Shown: positions 21,801 through 29,306 of the stretch, piece after piece | Position numbering within the stretch: position 1 is the stretch's first letter | Layout of the letters: each line of letters starts with the position of its first letter | Assembly: GCA_012728855.1 (NCBI GenBank) | Contig: JAAYEH010000380.1 | Coordinates: 20,691 to 84,690 of the forward strand | DNA: 64,000 nt | Source: Rhodopirellula sp. | Lineage (GTDB): Bacteria; Planctomycetota; Planctomycetia; Pirellulales; Thermoguttaceae | Reading direction: 5' to 3' | Notes under the pieces: generated by a model | Told to the model about the DNA's origin: nothing | Seen by the model: only the letters and a program-made list of their open reading frames with translations | The model's database searches: none | Position numbers and translations under genes: made by a program

Positions 21801-21981
21801 AATCCTCCGCCGCTGCCACGAGAAGCTGGCGTCGTTCTACCAGGCCCGGCCGGAAGAGGCGAAACGGCTCATCGGCTATGGGCAGTCGAAGGCCGATGCG
21901 AGGATCGAGCCGGGCGAATTGGCCGCCTGGACGATGCTCTGCAACCAGTTGATGAACCTGGACGAGGTGCTCAGCAAGTGA
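18805..21981 (+). CDS. planctomycete cytochrome-like PSCyt1-DUF1549-LamG-DUF1553 protein
   Basis: A 1058-residue exported protein. After a signal peptide (LLAAILVGLLSLPGVEA) comes the PSCyt1 c-type cytochrome-like domain with CFACH (residues 47-51, possible haem site). DUF1549 follows (TPIDRFVLARLEAEGL, RRVSLDLTGLPP) and contains a second CAVCH near residue 333. A LamG/concanavalin-like insert lies at about 480-640 (FSVAAWVFLP, NQWTHVAFSYDG). DUF1553 (PSD1) ends the protein (NRFWQEVFGTGIVETSGDFG, RTNTPLQALVTLNDPQF). ATG 18805 has AGAGAGG just upstream. The stop overlaps the next start by 4 nt. Function is unestablished; a role in periplasmic redox or polymer breakdown is often inferred. Confidence 0.93.
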   Translation: MLIRSRATMRSVLLAAILVGLLSLPGVEAAESPQYNRDIRPILSDNCFACHGPDTASRAADLRLDQRQAAIDYGAIVAGDPDSSVLVERILDDDPDDRMPPARSHKSLSESEKQTLIRWIRAGAEYQPHWSLLAAKRPELPEVKDEGWVRTPIDRFVLARLEAEGLAPAAEADRHTLVRRVSLDLTGLPPATKLVEEFVADSSPKAYERLVDTLLQSPAWGEHRGRYWLDYARYADTHGIHFDNYREMWSYRQWVIEAFNRNMPFDQFTIENLAGDLLPEATLDQRIGSGFHRCNMTTNEGGIIDEEYAVLYARDRTETTSQVWLGLTTGCAVCHDHKFDPISQREFYELSAFFNNSTQPVRDGNVANTPPIVIVPREDDRGRYEELKTLVVQSRQEVAARKESARPEFDAWLATAKPEVFAQGIFKDGLHFHAPLDLGAEPVATITVDGESRQVALDESAERQAGQVAAQAVKVSTRSVAEVADAGDWEADTPFSVAAWVFLPANDSSGAIVARMDDPNDFRGWDFWVEGRRIGTHIIHKWSDDALKVVSGDQVPANQWTHVAFSYDGSKKAAGVTIYIDGQKKAVNVQSDGLKGSIRTDVPLKIGQRHRGSVLSGAAIQDLRVIRRLVPPQEVASLASSTRLAALVAKPADARTEAEKNELYDWWLTSLDAAYQSASEALAALEREQRDLEARGTIAHVMEENKEPAKAHVLFRGAYDQRREEVTPDVPDILPTFPLDSPRNRLGFARWLLLPDHPLTARVTVNRFWQEVFGTGIVETSGDFGVAGQMPSHAELLDWLAVEFRESGWDVKAIFKQIVSSAAYRQSAAVTPEKLEKDPGNRLLSRGPRFRMDAEMVRDYALAAGDLLVRKIGGPSVKPYQPPGVWEAIAMNVSNTRSYEQGTGDDLYRRSLYTFWKRQAPPASMEVFNAPAREFCMVRRERTNTPLQALVTLNDPQFVEAARHLSESAILEGGEGFEGRLHVVGLRLLARDFRPEEVEILRRCHEKLASFYQARPEEAKRLIGYGQSKADARIEPGELAAWTMLCNQLMNLDEVLSK

Positions 21982-23432
21982 CTTTTTTCCAGCAGTTCCA
22001 GCAGAACATCACCCGTCGGCATTTTTTCGCGCAGGGGTCGCATGTGGTCGGCACGGCCGCCCTGGCCGCGCTCGGCGGCGCCGGCCTTCTGCGAGCCGGC
22101 GAGCAGGAAGGGGCCGGCGCCGTGCCGCCCCACTTCCCGCCCAAGGCGAAGAATATCATCTACCTTCACATGGTCGGCGGGCCGTCGCAGCTCGACCTGT
22201 TCGACTACAAGCCGGTGATGGGGGAGTGGTTCGATAAGGATCTGCCCGACAGCATCCGCATGGGCCAGCGACTGACGACGATGACCTCCGGCCAGGCGAG
22301 GTTCCCGATCGCGCCGTCGAAGTACGCCTTTGAACAAGTCGGGCAATGCGGCATGTGGATGTCGGAACTGTTGCCGTGGACCAAGAAGATCGCCGACGAG
22401 ATGGTTTTCGTCCGCAGCATGCATACCGACGCCATCAATCACGAGCCGGCGATCAGTTTGATGCAGACCGGCAACATGGTCACGGGCCGGCCCTGCATGG
22501 GCGCCTGGGTCTCTTATGGGCTGGGATCGCTCAATGACGATCTGCCGACCTTCGTCGTGATGGTGGCGCGGCCGACGAATACGGAGCAGGTGCAGGCAAT
22601 CTCCGCGCGGCTGTGGTCGAGCGGCTATTTGCCGGGCGAGCACGCCGCGGCGCAGTTCCGCAGCGGCGGCGATCCGATCCTGTTTCTCGAGGATCCGCCG
22701 GGAGTACCCCGTGAAATTCGCCGCGCCACGCTGGACGGCCTGAAGTCGCTCAATCAATGGAACTACGAGCGCCTCGGCGATCCCGAGACGCACACCCGCA
22801 TCCAGCAATATGAACTCGCCTTCCGCATGCAGGCCAGTGTTCCGGAACTGACCGATCTGGCCAAGGAGCCGGAATCGACTTGGAAGCTGTATGGCGAGGC
22901 GTCGCGGAACGCGGGCACGTTTGCCAACACCGTGCTGTTGGCCCGGCGGATGGTGGAGCGCGGGGTTCGCTTCGTCCAGATCTATCACAACAACTGGGAC
23001 ACCCACGCCAACGTGGCCGGGCGGCTTCCCGATCAGTGCGGCGACGTCGATCAAGCCTGCTACGGGCTGATCACGGACCTCAAGCAACGCGGACTCCTCG
23101 ATGAAACGCTAGTGATCTGGGGAGGAGAGTTCGGCCGCACGATCTACTCGCAGGGCGGTCTGTCGAAGGAGAATTACGGACGCGACCACCATCCGCGCTG
23201 CTTTACGATGTGGATGGCCGGCGGCGGCAGCAAGGGGGGCACGATTTACGGCGAGACCGACGATTTCTCCTACAATATCGTCAAGGATCCGGTCCACGTC
23301 CGCGATTTCCATGCCACGGTCTTGCGACTGCTGGGCTACGATCACCAGCGGTTGACGTTCAAGCACCAAGGTCTCGACCAGCGGCTCACCGGCGTGGAAA
23401 CAGCCCGCGTCGTGCCGGAATTGCTGGCTTGA
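21978..23432 (+). CDS. Tat-exported DUF1501 protein
   Basis: A 484-residue DUF1501 protein, remotely related to sulfatases/alkaline phosphatases. The N-terminus has a Tat-like leader (TRRHFFAQGSHVVGTAAL). Family landmarks are YLHMVGGPSQLDLFDYKP, SMHTDAINHEPA, VIWGGEFGRT and GRDHHPRCFTMWMAGGG. Start is GTG 21978 in a GTGA overlap with the stop of the PSCyt1 gene, so the two are translationally coupled, the usual planctomycete pairing. It probably acts with its partner outside the cytoplasm. Confidence 0.93.
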   Translation: MTFFQQFQQNITRRHFFAQGSHVVGTAALAALGGAGLLRAGEQEGAGAVPPHFPPKAKNIIYLHMVGGPSQLDLFDYKPVMGEWFDKDLPDSIRMGQRLTTMTSGQARFPIAPSKYAFEQVGQCGMWMSELLPWTKKIADEMVFVRSMHTDAINHEPAISLMQTGNMVTGRPCMGAWVSYGLGSLNDDLPTFVVMVARPTNTEQVQAISARLWSSGYLPGEHAAAQFRSGGDPILFLEDPPGVPREIRRATLDGLKSLNQWNYERLGDPETHTRIQQYELAFRMQASVPELTDLAKEPESTWKLYGEASRNAGTFANTVLLARRMVERGVRFVQIYHNNWDTHANVAGRLPDQCGDVDQACYGLITDLKQRGLLDETLVIWGGEFGRTIYSQGGLSKENYGRDHHPRCFTMWMAGGGSKGGTIYGETDDFSYNIVKDPVHVRDFHATVLRLLGYDHQRLTFKHQGLDQRLTGVETARVVPELLA

Positions 23433-23555
23433 GGAGTTGTGCATCCCTGAAAGAGCTTTTCCCCAAAGTGGCGCAATGCGGGGAGGTAAAAACTCGCAAG
23501 CTATCCGGAAACGGCGACTGGTTCCCGGACGGGATGGGTTGGGCACGGATAGGAT

Positions 23556-24092
23556 ATGACTCAAAGCGCTGCAAAGACTGCCGCGGGGCGGGAGATTACC
23601 GTCGACTTTATCAAAGAGCATTACGGTGCGGATGTGCTGCTCAACGGATTCAGCCAGGACTTTCCCCGCGACAACATGGCCGTGATCGGCAACAACGTCA
23701 TCGAGTTCAATTTGCGGACACCAATTCGCAAGGTGGACATATCCGGATTCCGGGATATTCTGTCGGAAAGATGTTCCGACTCGACGGTCAAGTGGTTCTC
23801 CATGCCGCACACGGAGCTTCTCGAACCCGCCCGCGCAGATACGCCATTTCTGGAGGGCGGCGACGTCATCGTGCTGGGCAGAACCGTTTTAGTCGGCAAT
23901 ACGGAAAATCCCAGCGTGGGATCCAATGACGAAAACGCACGAAAGTCAAAGAAAGTGACATTGGCGATGTTCAGCACGTTGCCTCTGCCGAAGCTCCCCG
24001 GCGCCAGGAGGAAAGGGAACTCGAAGAAGACGCAGGATAAGAGCAATCTCATCGTGTCGGGGAGGATCCAGGACGACCACTTGGGCCGATAG
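23556..24092 (+). pseudogene. 3'-truncated amidinotransferase-like gene
   Basis: The first 125 residues resemble the N-terminal part of amidinotransferase/arginine-deiminase-fold enzymes: FSQDFPRDNMAVIGNNVIEF, then FLEGGDVIVLGRTVLVGNTENPSVGSN. Family members run to about 280-370 residues and carry the catalytic His and Cys later. Here similarity stops near 23930 and an unrelated lysine-rich tail of about 53 residues follows. Transposase remnants begin downstream, so the gene was most likely cut by insertion or deletion. Product is expected to be inactive. Confidence 0.65.
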
Positions 24093-24210
24093 CGGGGTGA
24101 GGCTCTAAAAATCTCTGCAGCAAGACTTCTGGACTTCCCTTTCCGCTGCTAGCACGCGTAGGATTTCTATGATGTAGCCATGGCCGTAAGGGCTGCAGGA
24201 GTATAGTTCC

Positions 24211-24986
24211 ATGACGAGGGATGAAGTGCGCGCCAGTGCGGCCCGAGTCGTTCGATGGCATCGACGATTCGCGCCGCGGTTCGGCCGCAGAGAATCGCAA
24301 GAGCATTCGCTCGATTACCTGAAAGGTCTGTTCTTCGATCAGCCTCGCAAGAGCGTCGAGTTGATCGCCTTGCAGTTTGCTCGGAGTTCGAACGATGAGC
24401 CAGCGACGCGGAAGGAGGTGCGTTTTCGGACGAAGCCGCAGATCGCCGCGGAGATGATTCTGCGTACGCAGGCGGCGGGCAAGGTGCGTTTCGACTGGAT
24501 CATCGCCGACGAATTGTATGGTGACAGTGGTCCGCTGCTGGATGCCTTGGAGGACATGCATCAGCGTTATCTCTTGGAGGTGAAGAAGAACACGCTGGCG
24601 TGGACGGTCGATCCTTCCACGTTGCCGGGATACTCGCCGGGGCCGAAGCGTCGTAAGAAGCTGGGCTCCTATCGTTACAAGGAAGTTCGCTCGGTCCAGG
24701 AGATCGTCGCGGAACTGCCGGCTGGCACCATCACATGAGCCTCGTTGCCCTGGCTCATCTGTTCGTGACGCTCACCAAACGCGACCGGAAAAAGGACAAG
24801 CCCGGATTGACGTTGGACATGGCCGTGCAACTGCTGCGATCCACATTTGCACGGCGGACGCTTACCGAGCAAGACGCGATTCGGTTGATCGAATATCATT
24901 TCGATCGCAACCGCATCGCCCACGAGTCGCATCGTAAGTCATGGCTTCTCAAGCACAAACGTACAAAACCGGAAGTCTTGCTGTAG
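24211..24986 (+). mobile_element. degenerate IS701-like transposase remnant
   Basis: Two adjacent frames are pieces of one DDE transposase of the IS701 type. Frame 24211-24738 has the N-terminus (RVVRWHRRFAPRFGRRESQEHS, YLKGLF) joined directly to a later part (AAGKVRFDWIIADELYG, the second-Asp region), so the stretch with the first Asp is missing. Frame 24735-24986 holds the C-terminal segment (SLVALAHLFVTLTKRDRKK, PGLTLDMAVQLLR). The part expected to carry the catalytic Glu is missing between them. The element cannot transpose by itself. I could not locate terminal inverted repeats with confidence. Confidence 0.7.
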
Positions 24987-25009
24987 AAATATTTAAAGCC
25001 TGATCCCGC

Positions 25010-25153
25010 TTCGGACGTGTGCTTGGAGATGCCGACCAGGGCGGAGAAATCCTTGGCGGGCAGGCCGCTGCGCCGCCAAGTGTCCAGAAGCAGCAGACGC
25101 TGCTGCGGGGTGAACGCCTGCCGCTCGGCGTCCTCGGGCAGGCTCAGCCGCAT
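25010..25153 (-). pseudogene. transposase N-terminal fragment
   Basis: Read on the minus strand from about 25153, the sequence gives SLPEDAERQAFTPQQRLLLL followed by DTWRRSGLPAKDFSALVGIS, the helix-turn-helix entry of an integrase-type transposase. Similarity stops abruptly near 25015, where it abuts the IS701-like remnant. Only about 45 residues remain. Confidence 0.5.
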
Positions 25154-25655
25154 CCCCTTGGGCCGCTTGGCGACCGCCGTGCTATTTAAGTGGCAATCCC
25201 CCAGATGGTGACGTCTTCCTCGAGAGCACCGGCAAAACGTTCCTCGAGGGACATCGCCCCGCAACGTCTTTGGGCGGGTCGTTCTTGCTCGGCCTGCTGT
25301 CGGCAACGGGCGCCTCCGGATCGGAGTCATGCGGCGAGGCGCAAGGCGTGATGCTCGCCGCTTCGGGCATGCCGAGGCCGTGGGGTTGGTCGCCGCTGGG
25401 CGCGGGATTGCCAACCGTGTCTTGGGATGCTCCGCCCTGTTGGCTCGACTGGCCGAGACCAAGCGATTACCTCTGTCGGACCGGCGATCCGGTCACCGTA
25501 TCCCGCTCGTCCGCAGGTAGGATTTGCCCAACCACCTCGGCAACCATACCATTCCTGAAAGTCGGTTCAGCCCGAGGCGTTTCGCTGCAACGATGTGAGT
25601 CCTCCCAAACGGGCGGCAAACCATTCTCTTCCGCCTTGCTAAGGAACCCGATACC
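25154..25655. other. gene-poor stretch between transposase remnants and mddA
   Basis: About 500 nt with several overlapping open frames on both strands, none with a recognisable domain, signal peptide or convincing ribosome binding site. It is probably decayed sequence linked to the neighbouring mobile-element debris. AAGGA near 25641 belongs to the next gene. Confidence 0.4.
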
Positions 25656-26423
25656 ATGGGTCGCTTCCTCACACTCATCTATGGGACGGTCGCTTACGGA
25701 GCCTTCTTCGTAGCCTTTCTCTACATGATCGGCTTCTTTGGGAATATGGTGGTTCCCAAGTCGATTGACTCAGGCGTGCCGGCCCCGCTCGGACAGGCAC
25801 TCCTGGTGAACTTGGCCCTGGTTGGGCTGTTTGCCGTCCAGCACAGTGTCATGGCACGCACCGCTTTCAAATCGTGGTGGACGAGGTTCGTCCCTACGCC
25901 GATGGAGCGAAGCACTTTTGTCCTCCTCACCAGTCTGATTCTGGCCCTGCTGTTTTGGCAATGGCGTTCGATCCCAACGATCATCTGGGATATTCAGAAT
26001 CCTCTGGCAGCGGCCCTGCTGACGGGGCTGTTCTTCCTGGGGTGGCTAACGGTCCTGTATAGTTCCGCCATCATCGACCACTTCGACTTGTTCGGATTGC
26101 GGCAGGTTTACTTGCACTTCCGTAATCGGCCCTATACGCATCCTCCATTTGCGGTGCGGTCTCTGTACCGGATCGTTCGGCATCCACTGATGGTCGGAAT
26201 GCTCATAGCTTTTTGGGCAACGCCGACGATGACGGCAGGTCATTTGTTGCTTTCGCTTCTGCTAACCGGCTACATCCTCGTCGGCGTTACGTTGGAGGAA
26301 CGGGATCTTGCCCGCCATCTCGGCCGAGATTACGATCTCTACCGTTCGCAGACGCCAAAATTCATGCCGTCTCTTCCCAAAAGACCGGCTACTGGGGTGC
26401 CAAGATTGGGTGGCGAAGCTTAG
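25656..26423 (+). CDS. mddA: methanethiol S-methyltransferase (MddA-like)
   Basis: A 255-residue integral membrane protein of the NnrU/isoprenylcysteine methyltransferase-like superfamily, best matching MddA, which methylates methanethiol to dimethyl sulfide. Landmarks are MIGFFGNMVVPKSIDSG, NLALVGLFAVQHSVMART, ERSTFVLLTSLILALLFWQW, HFDLFGLRQVYLH, YRIVRHPLMVGMLIAFWATP and VTLEERDLARHLG. About six hydrophobic helices are visible. Start ATG has AAGGA about 10 nt upstream. It stands alone, directly after mobile-element debris, so acquisition by transfer is possible. Confidence 0.85.
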   Translation: MGRFLTLIYGTVAYGAFFVAFLYMIGFFGNMVVPKSIDSGVPAPLGQALLVNLALVGLFAVQHSVMARTAFKSWWTRFVPTPMERSTFVLLTSLILALLFWQWRSIPTIIWDIQNPLAAALLTGLFFLGWLTVLYSSAIIDHFDLFGLRQVYLHFRNRPYTHPPFAVRSLYRIVRHPLMVGMLIAFWATPTMTAGHLLLSLLLTGYILVGVTLEERDLARHLGRDYDLYRSQTPKFMPSLPKRPATGVPRLGGEA

Positions 26424-27009
26424 ATAGGTCTGGCCACCCCGACTTTTTCGACACCCACCTTTCAGCCGGGGAGGACTTGCCGGCAGCCGCCGCTGCGCAA
26501 CTCCTGGGCGGCGAATCCTTTATGGCATCGCCCCTCGTCCGACTGCAAACGGAGAAAAGCCCCCTTGTCGAAATCCTCCCCTCAAAACCCGTGCGAGTCG
26601 AGAGTCACGAGAGAATTGCCAACCGTGGCCCAAAAAATCTCCCTGGACAAATCGCGCCGCACCGACCATGCTCATGTTCGAAATAGGGACAAACGATCAC
26701 TTTCATGTCCCGCAAGCGGATCGCGCCGGTTTCACGCCTCTCCGCTCCGAGGCTCTTTGACAATTCGATTCCGATGGCAGCTATCCTGCGGCGACCGCGT
26801 TGCGCAGCGTTCGCTTCCCGCCGCAAGCTCCGGTCTGCAGCGACCTTCACTCTTCCGCCCTTCACCTTCCTCCAGGCTCCCTTCACCCCTCAAAAGCGCG
26901 TGGCCACCCAACGCCCTCGCAATTGAGAAATCGCGAACTTGGTGGCCACACTCGCCGGGCATCGCTCGAGAAACGTCGCATTGAAGTGAGGTGGTTTGGC
27001 CCGGCGGCG
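26424..27009. other. 586-nt intergenic region
   Basis: No gene is supported. Short frames on both strands are arginine/serine/proline-rich products of the base composition. The stretch 26700-26950 is locally rich in pyrimidine runs and unlike the flanking genes. No palindrome comparable to those elsewhere in the window was noticed. Confidence 0.4.
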
Positions 27010-28401
27010 TCAACGCTCGTCGGAGAGCAGGCAGAGAACGTCGAGCGTCTGGACGGCGCGCTCGGGATTTCGAAGGCGATCGGGCGGCATACCTTCTTCC
27101 CAGATCGCCAGGGCGTAGCGTAAATAAGCCTCCCGCGAACGGGCCTGCAAAGCGTCGCCGAGTTCGTCTCGCATGAGGGGCCAAAGGGATCGCAGTTGCC
27201 GGAGGCTCTCCGCGTCGCCGTAAATCGACTCGCGAACGAGGTCGTCCAGTTGGCTCAGTCGCTGCTGCGCGGCGGGGCAGGACGCTTTAAGACTACCGGA
27301 GGGCGCCTGCACTGCGGTCGGAGAAGAAGTCGGCAACGTCGTTTTCTCGAAGCGGGCGTGGGCGGCGTGCGCCTGGGTGCGTTCGATTGCCGGCCGGGCT
27401 TGGGACGCCGTCGCAGTCGGGGGGGAGGGCGGCGCAGATTCGGTGGCTGAGACACAGGGCGCGGGATCCGCTTCGTCCGGCGACGGCCCATCCAACAAGG
27501 AAGCCTCCAACGCTTCCAGCAGTTCCAGCCCCAAGGCCGAGAGACCGGCGAGATCGACGTCGAGATGGCTTTTCGAAAGTTCCGACGCAAGCAGCGAGGT
27601 GCGCCGGCATTGCATTGCGCGCTGGATCAGGCGTGGCCAGGCGTCGACCGGCATCCAAGCGGCTGGAACGTCACCGGTGATACGGAGCGTCGTGACATCG
27701 TAGAGCCGCTCGGCCCGCCGCTGCTCCTCGGCGTCGTGCGCAAGGGCCACGATGCGAAAGGGACGGCGCGAGGAGAACTTCAAACTTGTCGAAAAGGAGA
27801 AGGCGGTTCGGCACTCCGGAGGAAGGCAGTTGATCACGCCCGCGATGATATGTTCGGCGGGCGGGCCGCCGATCAACGCCAGCGTTCTTGAACCAAGCGC
27901 CGCCTGGACCAACGCGCCCATCCAGTCCGGTCCAGGATGGACGAGCAGGCGACCGAGCAGTCCGCGGTCGACCGCCAAGGCACGACCGGAAAGCCGGAAG
28001 GGGGTGAGTCGCGACGGCGGGTCGTCGTGGACGCGAATCGATCCTCCCGCCAGGGCCGCGCGGACCAAAGCGAAGGGATTGTTGCTAAAACGGGCCAGAA
28101 CGGCCGGCGGCACCACCAGACTCTGCGTATAAACTCTCGCTCCGCCTCGGCCGCTGTACTCCCAGCCGGCGGGCGTGGTGCGGCTGACGCAAAAAGCACC
28201 GCTGGGCAACGGGTGGAAATTGATGCTGGCGGCACCGGGAGTGGAGGTCAGCAAGGCGTCGTGGGACGGTCCCCAGGCAGCCAACTCGCGGAGGTCTCTT
28301 TCGCCAATGCCCGGGCTGGCCGCCACGATCTGGTAACCGGCGGCGCGGCCGGTTACGGCCGACGTGAACACCGCTTGTTCGATCCATTCCGCGTCGTTCA
28401 C
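27010..28401 (-). CDS. GTPase-associated protein, GAP1-N2-like
   Basis: A 463-residue cytoplasmic protein, last gene of a four-gene operon. The first 300 residues fit what I know of GAP1-N2 (GTPase-associated protein 1) sequences of planctomycetes: IEQAVFTSAVTGRAAGYQIV, AAWGPSHDALL, INFHPLPSGAFCVSRTTPAG, GGARVYTQSLVVPP and LPPECRTAFSFSTSLKFSSR. A low-complexity Ala/Pro/Thr linker (about 310-380) leads to a small helical C-terminal domain. I chose GTG 28401: it gives a 4-nt GTGA overlap with the GTPase stop and has GAGAGGA upstream, while ATG 28422 lacks a site. It is predicted to regulate or be regulated by the adjacent GTPase; the mechanism is unproven. Confidence 0.75.
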   Translation of the reverse strand: MNDAEWIEQAVFTSAVTGRAAGYQIVAASPGIGERDLRELAAWGPSHDALLTSTPGAASINFHPLPSGAFCVSRTTPAGWEYSGRGGARVYTQSLVVPPAVLARFSNNPFALVRAALAGGSIRVHDDPPSRLTPFRLSGRALAVDRGLLGRLLVHPGPDWMGALVQAALGSRTLALIGGPPAEHIIAGVINCLPPECRTAFSFSTSLKFSSRRPFRIVALAHDAEEQRRAERLYDVTTLRITGDVPAAWMPVDAWPRLIQRAMQCRRTSLLASELSKSHLDVDLAGLSALGLELLEALEASLLDGPSPDEADPAPCVSATESAPPSPPTATASQARPAIERTQAHAAHARFEKTTLPTSSPTAVQAPSGSLKASCPAAQQRLSQLDDLVRESIYGDAESLRQLRSLWPLMRDELGDALQARSREAYLRYALAIWEEGMPPDRLRNPERAVQTLDVLCLLSDER

Positions 28402-29306
28402 TTCATCCTCTCCAATACCCATTCGAACGGCTCAATGATTCCATGCGGCTCGACGCGCAAGGGGACGCAAACGCGACCTTCACCGCGCGTGTGCCGGGAG
28501 GCACAGGCGCCTGCCACGCCGGCGGCGAAGAACTTGTGAATTCGGAAACGCTCGCGGCACTGCTGCCACAGTCCGGTGGCGTGGGTTCTGGCGAACTGCT
28601 CCGGATCGGCAACGCACTGCTCGCACTGGTCGGCTTTGGTGAAGACCAGGGCGACCGGCTTTTTCGCCCAGCCGCGTTTGGGGTCGTCGTCTAACTCGCC
28701 AAGGTAGCTGATGAGCTTCATCGTAAAATAGTCGTTTTCGAGTTCGCCGTCCCTGAGTTGGACTGCATCGACCAGCACCAAGGCCCCCACGCACTTCTTG
28801 AGATACGAAGCGATGACGCGAAAGCTGTGAGGGTGGTCAACTTCCTCCAACAGCGCGTCGCCGGCCATGTCGGGAATGATCATTTCCAACGGACGGCGGC
28901 GTTTGCGGTGACGGATTTGACAGTGGACCCAATTCCAGCGATCGGGTTCGTTGGGGGTTTTTTCGGGAAACTCGCAGTGCGAGAGGGCGGAGATGGCCAT
29001 CTGCTGGAGCGTGATGGAAAAGGCTCCTCGGGCGAGGATCTGTAAGCGGTCGGGCCGGCGCGAGAGCATGTCCATGAGCATTCCCAGATAGACCGTCTTG
29101 CCGGCGCCGCTGGCGCCCATCGTAGCGACCATCTGCGGCAGCATCTTCTGAGTGGTGGCCTGGTGCGCCAAAGCCATCGGCGCGCCGCAGTGGTCGCAGA
29201 ATTCGGCGTCGAAGGTGTTTTGCGCTTCGCAGATGTAACAAGCGACCGGAACGGCGTACTGGGCGAGCCGATACGACTGGAGCGGAACGATAACGCCCTT
29301 GGTCAT
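28398..29306 (-). CDS. zinc-ribbon TRAFAC-type GTPase
   Basis: A 302-residue soluble GTPase. Residues 23-40 form a zinc ribbon (CYIC...CDHC). The P-loop is GASGAGKT (64-71), the G3 motif DMAG (146-149) and the G4 motif TKAD (223-226). It resembles the double-GTPase/GTPase-associated-system group described from bacterial conflict and signalling loci. ATG 29306 lies in an ATGA overlap with the stop of the upstream gene and is preceded by GAGGAGG, so it is translationally coupled. I infer a molecular switch connecting the membrane protein upstream to the GAP1-like protein downstream. Confidence 0.85.
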   Translation of the reverse strand: MTKGVIVPLQSYRLAQYAVPVACYICEAQNTFDAEFCDHCGAPMALAHQATTQKMLPQMVATMGASGAGKTVYLGMLMDMLSRRPDRLQILARGAFSITLQQMAISALSHCEFPEKTPNEPDRWNWVHCQIRHRKRRRPLEMIIPDMAGDALLEEVDHPHSFRVIASYLKKCVGALVLVDAVQLRDGELENDYFTMKLISYLGELDDDPKRGWAKKPVALVFTKADQCEQCVADPEQFARTHATGLWQQCRERFRIHKFFAAGVAGACASRHTRGEGRVCVPLRVEPHGIIEPFEWVLERMK

